Shown here in pieces: positions 16,733 through 26,005 of a stretch of 64,000 nucleotides of DNA (its first letter is position 1; each line of letters starts with the position of its first letter). Source of the stretch: Fertoeibacter niger (lineage in GTDB: Bacteria > Pseudomonadota > Alphaproteobacteria > Rhodobacterales > Rhodobacteraceae); contig NZ_WHUT02000007.1 of NCBI RefSeq assembly GCF_009380135.2, positions 124,001 through 188,000 on the forward strand. Reading direction: 5' to 3'. The notes under the pieces are model-generated. The model was not told the origin of the DNA, made no database searches, and saw nothing but the letters and a program-made list of their open reading frames with translations. A program made the translations under genes and the position numbers.

Positions 16733-18022
16733 TCAGTCCTCATCTGTCCAGTCGGTGCCCTTCCAGCGGGCACGGCGGTGCTGGAAGGGGCCCGCGGCCT
16801 TCCACAAAGCCACGGCACCAAAGGCCAGCGCCGCCAGCAGCGTCCACAACGGATGCCCCGCACCATTGCTGGCCGATACGGTGACGGCGGGCACCGGGCC
16901 ACCGCCGGCCGCCTCGCCCAGACCCGCCTCGGGCACGTCGATCTCCAGCGTGTAGGTGCCGGCCTCGGCGGGGCGAAACAGCAACCGGGTGCGGCTGTCA
17001 TCCTCGGTCCAGGGCCCGTCATCATAGCCGCTGTAATGCGCGATCTCGCGCCCGGCAATGAACACCGGCTGGTCATCCGGGTCGGTCAGCGTCAGTTCGA
17101 CAAAGGCCCAGCCGTTGTTCACCGTGCCGCTGACGGCGATTTCGGCCAGCCGCCCGGGGCTGTCGATTTCCAGCACAAGTTCTGTGGGCAACTGGTCGGC
17201 GGCAAAGGTCTGGGGTGGCAGGATCGGGCGTCCCATCGTCACCATCCACAGGCTGAGCGCCAGACACACGCCGCCAAATCCGATGGCCGCGTTGCGCAGG
17301 AACGCATCGTTGGGGCCCGCGGCGTAGGGTTGCAGCGGGTGGATGCCCGCTGGCGGCAAGGCTCGGGGGATGCCAAAGGCGGCCAGTGTTTCAGCCTGCG
17401 GCAGATAGACCGACCGTTCAATAGCCCTTTCGCTGCCGCTTTGCGTGTAATGCAGCATCGCATCTTCCGAAAGCACGCTGACAGTCTGCGACCGGTCACC
17501 CACCGCAGGCCGCCAGGTGAACTCGCCCTCGGCAAAGGTGATCACGCTGGTTGTGGTTTCGTAATAGGTGAAGCCCTTGCCTTCGGCCATGGCACGGGGC
17601 GGGGTTTCGGCGCGTTCCACCTCGGCAGGGCTGATCCATTCCGGGCGCAGCGGCTTGCGCCAGCGCCGGGTAAAAATCAGATGGCTGTCTTCCAGCGTCA
17701 GCCAGGCATAGCCATGCGTGTCGGAATAGATCAGGTGATCCACCCAGACCCAACTGCGCCCGCCATGGCTTTCCGACAGGCCAATGACGCCGATCACCCG
17801 GTAAGCTACTCCGGCCACCGCTCCCTCCGCCCCGATGCGCAGGGGGGTGGCGGGGCGATCCAGTTCGGTGAAGGTGCGCAGGATGCGGTAATTGTCCAGC
17901 GCATCCAGTTCGCTGCCGCAATAGCCGCAGATATGGGTCGTCACCCGCCCGCCGCCCAGCACTGGCAGGCCCGCCCCGCAGCCGGTGCAACTGATGCTGC
18001 GCAGATCGGCGCTGACGCTCAT
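16733..18022 (-). CDS. Zinc-ribbon DUF4178 protein with C-terminal membrane helices
   Basis: A 429-residue protein. An N-terminal zinc ribbon (SCTGCG, then THICGYCG, residues about 8-33) is followed by two DUF4178-type beta-rich modules. The first is recognisable by GVAYRVIGVIGLSE and WVWVDHLIY. Near residues 250-275 is a membrane helix (GFGGVCLALSLWMVTMG), then a beta-sandwich exposed segment with acidic YSGYDDGPWTEDD, and a last helix near the C-terminus. The ATG at 18022 overlaps the stop of the preceding DUF4178 gene (ATGA), so the two are translationally coupled. The function of DUF4178 is unknown. The ribbon suggests a cytoplasmic docking module feeding into the membrane. Confidence 0.75.
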   Translation of the reverse strand: MSVSADLRSISCTGCGAGLPVLGGGRVTTHICGYCGSELDALDNYRILRTFTELDRPATPLRIGAEGAVAGVAYRVIGVIGLSESHGGRSWVWVDHLIYSDTHGYAWLTLEDSHLIFTRRWRKPLRPEWISPAEVERAETPPRAMAEGKGFTYYETTTSVITFAEGEFTWRPAVGDRSQTVSVLSEDAMLHYTQSGSERAIERSVYLPQAETLAAFGIPRALPPAGIHPLQPYAAGPNDAFLRNAAIGFGGVCLALSLWMVTMGRPILPPQTFAADQLPTELVLEIDSPGRLAEIAVSGTVNNGWAFVELTLTDPDDQPVFIAGREIAHYSGYDDGPWTEDDSRTRLLFRPAEAGTYTLEIDVPEAGLGEAAGGGPVPAVTVSASNGAGHPLWTLLAALAFGAVALWKAAGPFQHRRARWKGTDWTDED

Positions 18023-18639
18023 CGCCGGTCCACCCGCACATCGAACGGGTCCACCCATTCGCCCAGAAACCAGCGCGCGCCGTCAGGGCCGAATTCGCCT
18101 GACAGAAGCGTGGCATCGGCGGCGGTGGCGTTGATGAAGTGATGCACCTCGCCGATCAGCAGAAGGTCGGGGAAATTGCCGCGCAGCGCCACACAAGTGG
18201 CCTCTTCGGCCTCGGTCACGGTGAAATGCCCGTCAAGGCAGCGGAATGCGCTGCCAAGGGCGGGCGGCGTGCTGAACGCAGGCATGCCCCCGTCCAGCGG
18301 TTCCTGCACCACCACATCGCCCTCATCCACCGAAATCCAGCGCCCCGCGCCGGTATCGGAGGTGGTCCAGAATTCATCCCAGGTGCCCCGGCCATAGCTG
18401 TAGCGCGCATGGCCCACCGGATGATACGTCAGCCCGCCGATCACCACCCGGTCGCCCAGCCCGAACAGCAGCGGCACGTCATGCATGACGCCCTGCTCGC
18501 CCGCCAGCCGCATCTGGTCATCCTGCACGAACAGGCTGGTGCCGCAGGAGGGGCAATTCATCATCTTCAGCCGCGCGAACTGCGGGCCGAGGCTGTCACC
18601 ACATTTCGGGCAGTTCCGCTGCGTCATGGGCCGGATCAT
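18019..18639 (-). CDS. Zinc-ribbon DUF4178 protein, soluble
   Basis: About 206 residues with an N-terminal zinc ribbon (NCPKCGDSL, then NCPSCGTSL) and one DUF4178 module. The module is recognised by GDRVVIGGLTYHPVGHARYSYG, WDEFWTTS and GRWISVDEGD. It has no membrane segment. ATG 18639 is preferred because GGAA lies about six bases upstream; ATG 18627 would shorten it by four residues. It is the first gene of the operon leading to the second DUF4178 protein, the 54-residue protein, DUF350 and spermidine synthase. A degraded tadC lies upstream. The two DUF4178 proteins probably pair. No enzymatic residues are obvious. Confidence 0.75.
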   Translation of the reverse strand: MIRPMTQRNCPKCGDSLGPQFARLKMMNCPSCGTSLFVQDDQMRLAGEQGVMHDVPLLFGLGDRVVIGGLTYHPVGHARYSYGRGTWDEFWTTSDTGAGRWISVDEGDVVVQEPLDGGMPAFSTPPALGSAFRCLDGHFTVTEAEEATCVALRGNFPDLLLIGEVHHFINATAADATLLSGEFGPDGARWFLGEWVDPFDVRVDRR

Positions 18640-18701
18640 GCCCGGTTCCGGGCAGAAGGCAAGCGCGGCATCGGCCCTGCCCGGACCGCAGCCCCACGTG
18701 A

Positions 18702-19586
18702 TCAGCGCGCGGCATACATGTCCATATAGCGGATCACGATCGGGCAGAGTGTGATCAGAAACAAGGCGGGCAGCATCAGGAATTCCATGACCGCCGACTT
18801 CTGCACTGGCAGCTTGTTGGCCTTTTCCTGTGCCCTCAGTTCGCGGTTGACCCGCATTTCCACGGCATGGCAATTCAGCGCCTCTGACAGGCTGGTGAAG
18901 TATTGCATCGGCTGCGCCACCACATTCACGAAAGACGTGGCCTCGCGGATGCCCATACGGGTGGCCATGTCGCCCATCGCCAGTACGCGGTCGCGGCCTG
19001 CCAGAATCTCCTGCTGCACAGTCAGGAATTCGGTGGAAATGTCGGGGCAGATCACCGCCAGTTCGGCCCCCACCCGCGACAGGGCGGCGTCAAAGCCCAT
19101 GCCCGCCTCGACCGAGATCTGCAACAGATCCAGCGCATTGGGAAAGCCGTCCTCGATGCGGCCCTGCCGTGCGGTGATGCGCGATTTCAGCCACCAGCCG
19201 GGGCCGTAAAACCCCACAGCCACCGATACTGCGATCACCTGCAAGATGCGCAGCGGGGCGAGGCCGATCAGCGGGGCCTACACCGCGTCGGGCAGCACGG
19301 CGGTCTGTGCCAGCCCCAGCGCCGTCAGCAGGATCACCGGCCCCAGCATCGCAAGCGCCAGCCGCATCAGGAAAAAGTTGCGCACGGCATGCGCGCCGGT
19401 CCAGCCCGCATTGTTCAGCTGAAACCGGATCTGCACCCGTTCGCTGCGATCCTCGGGGATCAGCGATTTCAGCAGGCCTTGCGGCGTGGTGTCGGCGGTC
19501 TTGCGCAGGCTGGGCCCGGCCGCGCGGCCTGCCTCCACGGGGCGGACCAGAGCCAGCATGCGCCGCGCTGATGAGGGTAATGCCAA
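18702..19586 (-). pseudogene. tadC: tadC pseudogene (Tad pilus assembly platform protein)
   Basis: The frame encodes most of a TadC-like T2SSF protein. An N-terminal part runs to LALGLAQTAVLPDAV, then comes an in-frame TAG at 19278-19280. The downstream frame continues without any shift through PLIGLAPLRILQVIAV and the family core GFPNALDLLQISVEAGMGFDAAL to the C-terminal helix LPALFLITLCPIVIRY. A single nonsense codon therefore splits the gene. The 5' end is also missing: around 19565-19586 the frame runs out of phase into a tadB remnant. The protein would normally help form the inner-membrane platform of a Flp pilus. It is surely inactive unless the stop is suppressed. Confidence 0.8.
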
Positions 19587-19860
19587 GACACAACGCCAGA
19601 CAGGCGCCGGGGCGCAGGGCCAGCCCCGCCTGCCGCAGCCTGACCGGCAGGGTGCCGATCAGCGGCACGCCCTCCTGCACCCAGGACCGTGGCCGGGTTT
19701 GCAGAATCCGGATCTCCTCGGCCTCGGTCTTGCCCGCCTTCAACAGGGTCAGGCGGCGGGTGCGGGCATCCTCGTGCCCATGGTCTCCCGACAAAAGCTG
19801 CCGCAGCCCCCGAAACAGCAGCACCCCCCGAAACAGGCCCGCATAAAGCAGATGGGTGGG
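19560..19860 (-). pseudogene. tadB: tadB 5' fragment
   Basis: On the minus strand a fragment of about 100 codons reads LLYAGLFRGVLLFRGLRQLL, then ARTRRLTLLKAGKTEAEEI, VPLIGTLPVRLRQAGLALRP and a membrane helix LALCLGITLI. This is the order seen in the N-terminal third of TadB: helix, cytoplasmic Arg-rich linker, second helix. After that the frame is lost and the sequence continues, shifted by one, as tadC. The rest of tadB, including its T2SSF domain, is gone. The start codon is also lost at about 19860, where the fragment meets a prepilin-peptidase piece in the opposite orientation. Limits are approximate. Confidence 0.6.
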
Positions 19861-20093
19861 TGGGTGGCGGCGATGTAAAAGGCCTGTCGGCGCTGATGCT
19901 GTTCGTGCCGCCGCAGGGGCTGTCGCTGTTTCTGCTGGCGCTGTCGGCGGCGCTGTTTCTGGGCATCGGCGCGCTGGCGCTGGCCCGGTGGGGTTTCGGC
20001 CTTCCCACATCTCCCTCGGCCGCGCTGCGCACGAAGCGCTTTCCCATGGGAGTTTCCATCGCGCTGGCCGGTCTGGCGTTGCCGCTGGCCTAA
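19851..20093 (+). pseudogene. Prepilin peptidase (A24, TadV/CpaA-like) 3' fragment
   Basis: On the plus strand, codons from 19851 read DGWVGGGDVKG, containing the second aspartate motif (GGGDVK) of A24 prepilin peptidases. Two hydrophobic stretches follow (LSLFLLALSAALFLGIGALAL and a shorter C-terminal one) and a closing FPMGVSIALAGL, which fits the family's PYGxAIxxG end. Third-position GC is very high, so this frame was coding. The N-terminal half with the first catalytic Asp is absent; upstream the frame is only the antisense of tadB. It is therefore a truncated gene, joined head-to-head to the tadB remnant. Confidence 0.55.
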
Positions 20094-20884
20094 CCGCGTC
20101 CGGTCAACAGCGGCAGCATCAGCGCAAACAGTTCCGCCTGCGATGAAATCCCGCAACGCGCGTAAAGCTGTTTGCGGAACACCTTTACCGTTTGCGCCGC
20201 CACGCCCAGCCTGAGGCCGATCGACACCGAGGAATGCCCGCGCAGGATCAACAGCGCCACCTCGGCCTGCCGCTGCGACAGGCGAATGCCATGCGCCGCC
20301 AATGCGGCCCGCGTCAGTTGATCGGGCACATCGGGGGCCGGGCCGGGCTGACCCACCAAACCCGCCCAGTGCGCCTCGGCCAGCGCCGTGACGATGGGCG
20401 CGATGCGGCTGGCCGTCTCGATCTCACGCGGGGCAAAGTTCTGGCCCGAGGATGCGTCGCGGCCAAGGCAGATGTTCAGCGACACCCCCGCCACCGGATA
20501 GGCGACAAAGCCGATCTCGTCGATCAGCGTGGTTTGCTGATAATAATCAAGGAAATAACGGCTGCGCTGGAACGCATCGGGGGCAACGTCGCGCAGGCGG
20601 TAGGCCCCGGCGGGCGCGCGGGCCAGATGCAGATCGTGGTAGGGGTCCAGCAGATAGGCCCCGGCCAGATAGGTTGTGTCCATCGCGGCAAACACCTGCG
20701 GCCCGTCGGCCTGCCGGAACAGGGCCTGCGGCGGCCCGGCATCGCGGTAGGCCATCACAATGATATTGTCGAACGGCAGGCAGCGGTGCAAAAAATCTCG
20801 CAGGGCGGATTCAAACCCGTTCTGCCCCAGCCTGCGGATGGTCTGCGCCAATTGTGTCTCGGCGGAATTGGGCAGGCTTTGCAT
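20090..20884 (-). CDS. LuxR-family transcriptional regulator
   Basis: A 264-residue regulator. The C-terminal LuxR helix-turn-helix spans about residues 198-260, with [45 protein letters not shown] split over its helices. The N-terminal region (about 20-185) is not a receiver domain and lacks a clear acyl-homoserine-lactone pocket signature, so it may be a solo ligand-sensing LuxR. GAGG precedes the ATG. It is divergent from the polyamine ABC operon across about 110 bases that hold a striking palindrome, and it likely controls that operon. Its 3' end overlaps the prepilin-peptidase fragment by four bases. Confidence 0.85.
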   Translation of the reverse strand: MQSLPNSAETQLAQTIRRLGQNGFESALRDFLHRCLPFDNIIVMAYRDAGPPQALFRQADGPQVFAAMDTTYLAGAYLLDPYHDLHLARAPAGAYRLRDVAPDAFQRSRYFLDYYQQTTLIDEIGFVAYPVAGVSLNICLGRDASSGQNFAPREIETASRIAPIVTALAEAHWAGLVGQPGPAPDVPDQLTRAALAAHGIRLSQRQAEVALLILRGHSSVSIGLRLGVAAQTVKVFRKQLYARCGISSQAELFALMLPLLTGRG

Positions 20885-20906
20885 GATACCTCGCCGGTCA
20901 TACCTC

Positions 20907-20929
20907 TCTGGGGGTATATACCCCCCAGA
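20907..20929. promoter_or_regulatory. Palindrome between luxR and the polyamine ABC operon
   Basis: A near-perfect palindrome, TCTGGGGG-TATATA-CCCCCCAGA (one extra C), is centred on TATATA. The half-site GGGGGTAT recurs about 50 bases downstream at 20961-20968, abutting the first potA ATG. The position in the divergent region suggests the binding site of the LuxR protein or another dimeric regulator. Confidence 0.6.
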
Positions 20930-20996
20930 ACACAGGGGTTTAGCCTTTTTACCAGATTGCGGGGGTATGAACCAGCCCGCCGCCAGCGGAGACTGG

Positions 20997-22054
<1,058 letters not shown>

Positions 22055-22055
<1 letters not shown>

Positions 22056-22975
22056 TGGCTGGCTTTGCACCCAAGACCGGGGCAGAGGGCACGGGATACA
22101 CCCGCATCGTCGGCCCATTGCTGCTGCCCACCTGGGCGATGATCGGCATATTCCTTGTGCTGCCGGTGGCGCTGATGGCGGTTTACTCCTTTCTGACCAA
22201 GGAATTCCGCGGCGGCGTGATCTGGGATTTCACCACCGCCGCCTATGACCAGTTCTTTGTCACCCGTGGCCTGTTCGGAGACGAACCAGCGGCGATCGAG
22301 TGGACCTATATCGGCATTTTCTGGCGGTCGATCTGGCAGGCGGGCGTGGCGACGCTGGTCTGCCTGATCGTGGGCTTCCCTACGGCCTGGTTCATCGCCA
22401 CACGGCCCCCTGCCAGCCGCCAGTTGTGGCTGTTCCTGATCACTATTCCCTATTGGGTGAACCTGCTGATCCGCACCGTATCGCTCAAGTTCCTGATCCG
22501 CGACAACGGGCCCTTGAACGAATCACTCATGGGTCTTGGCCTGATCGATGGCCCTTTGCCGCTGGTGAACACCAACCTGGCCGTGCAGCTGGGGCTGTTC
22601 TACAGCTATCTTCCGTTCATGGTGCTGCCGATCTACGCCGCCGTCGAGCGTTACAACTTTGCGCTGTCCGAGGCTGCGGCTGACCTCTACGCCTCCCGCT
22701 GGGTCACGCTGCGGGAAATCGTGTTGCCCGTGGTGCGCCCCGGCATCATCGCGGGCTGCATTCTGGTGTTCGTGCCGTCGCTTGGGGCCTTTCTTGCGCC
22801 CGACCTGCTGGGCGGTGCGAAAACATTCATGATCGGGTCACTGATCGAGGAACAGTTCAAGGGCAGCCAGGGCAACTGGCCCTTTGGCGCGGCCTGCGCG
22901 ATGATCCTGATGACGCTGGTGATGATCGTGCTGATCGCCTATGCCCGCCAGCAATCCCGTGCGGAGGGTGGCTGA
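22055..22975 (+). CDS. potB: Spermidine/putrescine ABC transporter permease 1
   Basis: A 306-residue permease of the PotB/PotH type with about six membrane helices. The first is [19 protein letters not shown] near residues 22-42. The EAA-like coupling loop reads [20 protein letters not shown] near residue 205 and would dock on PotA. It forms the membrane channel with the next gene product. Its start overlaps the potA stop and its stop overlaps the next ATG, so all three are translationally coupled. Confidence 0.9.
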
Positions 22976-23775
22976 TGGATCTGCGCCGCTACCCCGGTTT
23001 CCGCGCCATGACGCTGCTGTGTCTGGTGATCCTTTATACCCCGCTGATCGTCATCACCGTCTACAGTTTCAACGCATCGACCAGCATCACCACCTGGGGC
23101 GGGTTTTCCTGGCGCTGGTATGCAGATGTCTTTACTGGCCCCGAAGCCCCGCGTTTCCGCGCCGCCGCGTGGAACTCGCTGACGATTGCGCTGATCGCCG
23201 CCACCACGGCCACGCTGATCGCCACGGCCGCTGCCGTGGCCATGGTGCGGGGCGGGCGGTTCCGGGGCAAATCCGCCACCTTCACGCTGATCAACCTGCC
23301 GCTGATGGTGCCGGAAATCGTGATCGCTGTGGCCACGCTGATCTTCTTTTCCATGATCGGGCTGACAACCGGCTATCTGACCATACTGATCGCCCATATC
23401 ACCTTCTGCATCCCCTTCGCCTACCTGCCCATCGCCGCCCGGCTGCAAGGCATCGAGGCGACGTATGAGCAGGCGGCCCGCGACCTTTACGCAACCCGCG
23501 CGCAGGCATTCCGGCTGATCCTGCTGCCCTTGATGATGCCGGGCGTCATCTCGGGCTATCTTCTGGCCTTCATCATCAGCCTCGATGACTTCATCATCAC
23601 AAATTTCGTCAAGGGCGCGGGCATGGAAACCCTGCCCACCGCCATCTTCGGCTCGGTCAAACAGGGCATAAAGCCCAACATCATGGCGATTTCCACCATG
23701 ATGCTGGCCGTGTCGGTGCTGCTCGTCACCCTGTCCTATTTCGTCAACAGAGCCGGGCAAAAGACCCGCGCCTAA
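22975..23775 (+). CDS. potC: Spermidine/putrescine ABC transporter permease 2
   Basis: A 266-residue permease of the PotC/PotI type with six predicted membrane helices. The first is [21 protein letters not shown] (split around the Pro). The EAA-like loop is [21 protein letters not shown] near residue 160. The conserved segment [13 protein letters not shown] near the end is characteristic of this permease class. It pairs with the preceding permease. The binding-protein gene starts 17 bases after its stop with a strong AAGGAG site. Confidence 0.9.
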   Translation: MDLRRYPGFRAMTLLCLVILYTPLIVITVYSFNASTSITTWGGFSWRWYADVFTGPEAPRFRAAAWNSLTIALIAATTATLIATAAAVAMVRGGRFRGKSATFTLINLPLMVPEIVIAVATLIFFSMIGLTTGYLTILIAHITFCIPFAYLPIAARLQGIEATYEQAARDLYATRAQAFRLILLPLMMPGVISGYLLAFIISLDDFIITNFVKGAGMETLPTAIFGSVKQGIKPNIMAISTMMLAVSVLLVTLSYFVNRAGQKTRA

Positions 23776-23792
23776 TCCAACAAGGAGATCCC

Positions 23793-24821
23793 ATGAACCG
23801 CCTTCTTACCACCGCCGCCGCCTTTGCCTGCCTTGCCGGGGCCGCCCATGCCGAGGGCTCGCTTTCGGTCTATCACTGGTTCGAATACATCCCGCAGGAA
23901 CTGGTGGACAAATTCACCGCCGAGACCGGCATCGCCGTGACCATCGACACCTACGACAGCAACGAGGCGATGCTGGCTTCGCTGAAGGCGGGCAAGCTGG
24001 GCCAGTATGACGTGGCCGTTCCCGCCGATTTCATGGTCAGCATCATGGCGGCCGACGGGATGCTGGATACCTTCACGCCCGAAGAAATGCCCAACCTCGG
24101 CAATATCGAACAGCAATGGCTGGATGTGTATTTCGACCCGGGCCGCAAATCCTCGATCCCCTACCAGTGGGGCTCTACCTCCTACGCCGTGAACCGTGAT
24201 GTCTATACTGGCCCGATCGACAGCCTGGGCGTGATCTTTACCCCGCCGCCGGAACTGGCGGGCAAGATCAACTCGCTGGATAGCCAGAACGAGGTGCTGA
24301 TACTGGGCTCGCTGTTCCTCGGCATCCCGCAATGCACCACTGACCGCGAACAGCTGAAGGCGCTGAACGACATGCTGCTGGCGGCCAAGGAAGGCTGGGC
24401 CAGCTTCGGGTCCGACACCGCGAAGGACGTTCTGGTGTCGGGCGATGCGGCGGCGGGCATGATCTACAACGGCTTCTCCGCCAAGGCGCGGGCCGAAGGC
24501 GCGAATGTGGAATATGCCTATCCCAAGGAAGGCCATGTGCTGTGGATGGACAACGTGGTGCTGCTGAAAGACGCGCCGAACCGCGAGAACGCGCTGAAGT
24601 TCATGAACTTCCTGCTGGTGCCGGAAAACGCCGCCGCCGTGACGAATTACGCGGCCTATACGGCGGGGGTAAAGGACGTGGCCCCTTTCCTTGACGAGGC
24701 GATCAAGACCAGCCCCGAAAACAACCCGCCCGCCGATGCCACCCCCGGCGTTTTCGCGCAGGCCTGCGATCAGGAAACGCAGCAGTTCTACGACGCCATC
24801 TGGACCAACCTGAAAAAGTGA
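23793..24821 (+). CDS. Polyamine ABC transporter substrate-binding protein (PotD/PotF type)
   Basis: A 342-residue periplasmic binding protein with a classic signal peptide (hydrophobic core to about residue 18, AHA cleavage at about 20, then EGSLSVYHWFEYIP). Polyamine-family landmarks are YHWFEYIP, YDSNEAMLASLKAG, DVAVPADFMV and the IPYQWGSTSYAVN loop, whose aromatic and acidic residues line the amine pocket. It captures putrescine, spermidine or a related amine and delivers it to the potABC-like complex. AAGGAG lies at ideal spacing. Which polyamine is preferred cannot be decided by eye. The downstream hydrolase suggests carbamoyl- or acyl-putrescine-like compounds are possible. Confidence 0.88.
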   Translation: MNRLLTTAAAFACLAGAAHAEGSLSVYHWFEYIPQELVDKFTAETGIAVTIDTYDSNEAMLASLKAGKLGQYDVAVPADFMVSIMAADGMLDTFTPEEMPNLGNIEQQWLDVYFDPGRKSSIPYQWGSTSYAVNRDVYTGPIDSLGVIFTPPPELAGKINSLDSQNEVLILGSLFLGIPQCTTDREQLKALNDMLLAAKEGWASFGSDTAKDVLVSGDAAAGMIYNGFSAKARAEGANVEYAYPKEGHVLWMDNVVLLKDAPNRENALKFMNFLLVPENAAAVTNYAAYTAGVKDVAPFLDEAIKTSPENNPPADATPGVFAQACDQETQQFYDAIWTNLKK

Positions 24822-24828
24822 CCCTGCG

Positions 24829-24851
24829 GCGCGGGCCACCCCGGCCCGCGC
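24829..24851. terminator. GC-rich hairpin after the binding-protein gene
   Basis: A perfect 9-bp stem (24829-24837 with 24843-24851, loop ACCCC) starts eight bases after the stop. There is no T-run, so it may protect the mRNA or reduce readthrough into the hydrolase gene rather than stop transcription fully. Confidence 0.5.
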
Positions 24852-24966
24852 AGCCCCCCACAACCGCATTCCCACGCGCCCCCGCACGAGGCTCAATTCC
24901 CATGTCATTTCATCCTGGCAGAAGTATCCACGGGGGTCCGGGGGCAGCCGGCCCGCGGCGCCGCCC

Positions 24967-25731
24967 ATGAGGCTCGCCCTCTGGCAGGGCCACTCCCCGG
25001 CGGGCGACATTTCCGCCGCGATGGCCGCGCTTGAAACCGCGCTCAACGCCGCAGGTGCGGCAGGGGCCACAACCCTCGTCACCCCGGAAATCTACCTGCC
25101 CGGCTACAACCACCCGGCCATCGCCGACCACGCACAGCCGCGGGGTGGCGCATGGCATGGGACGGTGGCCGCGTTCTGCCGCAAGGCCGGTTGCGGCATC
25201 GTGCTGGGCTATGCAGAACGCGATGGCGCAACGGTTTGCAATTCTGCGCTGGTGCTGGATGATCGCGGCGCGCAGGTGGCACATTACCGCAAGATCCAGC
25301 TCTACGGCCCGCGCGAAAAGGCACTCTACACACAGGGCGACGCCTATGTGACCTTTGATATGAACGGCACAAAGGCCGCTATCCTGATCTGCTATGACAT
25401 CGAATTTGCCCCGCATGTTGCGGCGCTTGCGGCGCAAGGGGTCAGAATCATCCTCGTGCCCACCGCCAACATGCAGCCCTACACCCATGTCGTGCGCCAT
25501 ACCGTGCCCGCCATGGCGGCCAACCATGCTGTCAGCATCGTCTATGCCAATTACTGCGGCAGCGAAGGCGATCTCGATTATGTTGGCGGCTCTCTGATCG
25601 CCGCTGCCGATGGCAGCATTCCGGCGCAGGCAGGCACCACCCCCGCGCTGCTGATCGCTGATCTGCCGGAAGGCTACCCCGAACAGCATCTGTCCACACA
25701 GGCCCTTGACCTGCGCACCATCCCGCTGTGA
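24967..25731 (+). CDS. Carbon-nitrogen hydrolase (nitrilase superfamily amidase)
   Basis: A 254-residue nitrilase-superfamily protein with the full catalytic triad: Glu41 in TPEIYLPGY, Lys109 in HYRKIQLYG and Cys142 in LICYDIEFA. A second structural Glu lies near KALYTQGD. These enzymes hydrolyse amides or carbamoyl groups with a Cys nucleophile. The best-known polyamine-linked member is N-carbamoylputrescine amidase, but that enzyme is usually about 290 residues, and this one is nearer to the short aliphatic/omega-amidase group. It lies 145 bases after the polyamine binding-protein gene on the same strand, which suggests cleavage of an imported amine derivative. No ribosome-binding site is obvious. 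Confidence 0.75.
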   Translation: MRLALWQGHSPAGDISAAMAALETALNAAGAAGATTLVTPEIYLPGYNHPAIADHAQPRGGAWHGTVAAFCRKAGCGIVLGYAERDGATVCNSALVLDDRGAQVAHYRKIQLYGPREKALYTQGDAYVTFDMNGTKAAILICYDIEFAPHVAALAAQGVRIILVPTANMQPYTHVVRHTVPAMAANHAVSIVYANYCGSEGDLDYVGGSLIAAADGSIPAQAGTTPALLIADLPEGYPEQHLSTQALDLRTIPL

Positions 25732-25799
25732 TCCACGCAGCGCCCAGCCTTTTCGACCTTGCAGGAACCCCAATGGTCGTTTAAACGCACAGCCGCGTA

Positions 25800-25872
25800 G
25801 CCCCAATAGCTCAGCTGGTAGAGCATTTCATTCGTAATGAAGAGGTCGGCGGTTCGAATCCGTCTTGGGGCA
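25800..25872 (+). tRNA. tRNA-Thr (anticodon CGT)
   Basis: A complete 73-base cloverleaf. The acceptor stem GCCCCAA pairs with TTGGGGC. The D-stem is GCTC/GAGC and the anticodon stem TTTCA/TGAAG has loop TTCGTAA. The T-arm has loop TTCGAAT with GGCGG/CCGTC. The anticodon CGT reads ACG (Thr). The discriminator base is A and the CCA end is not encoded. Confidence 0.95.
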
Positions 25873-26005
25873 CGCGGAAATCTGATTTTGTTTGGTGGCG
25901 CAGGGCTGGCGTCTGACCTTGGGGGGTCAGCAGACCAGACCCAAGGCCAAGGGGTGCTGCGGCATCACAGCGCCGTTTGCTGGGCAGGCCGCTGTTGCAA
26001 CCCGC

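Noticed and set aside
18702-19586. tadC as two real separate genes
   Set aside because: The two halves are in the same frame, separated only by a TAG and 11 further codons that read as TadC, so one broken gene is the simpler reading.
25800-25872. tRNA-Thr as integration site of a mobile element
   Set aside because: No integrase gene, no repeated 3' end of the tRNA and no foreign-looking block was found beside it.
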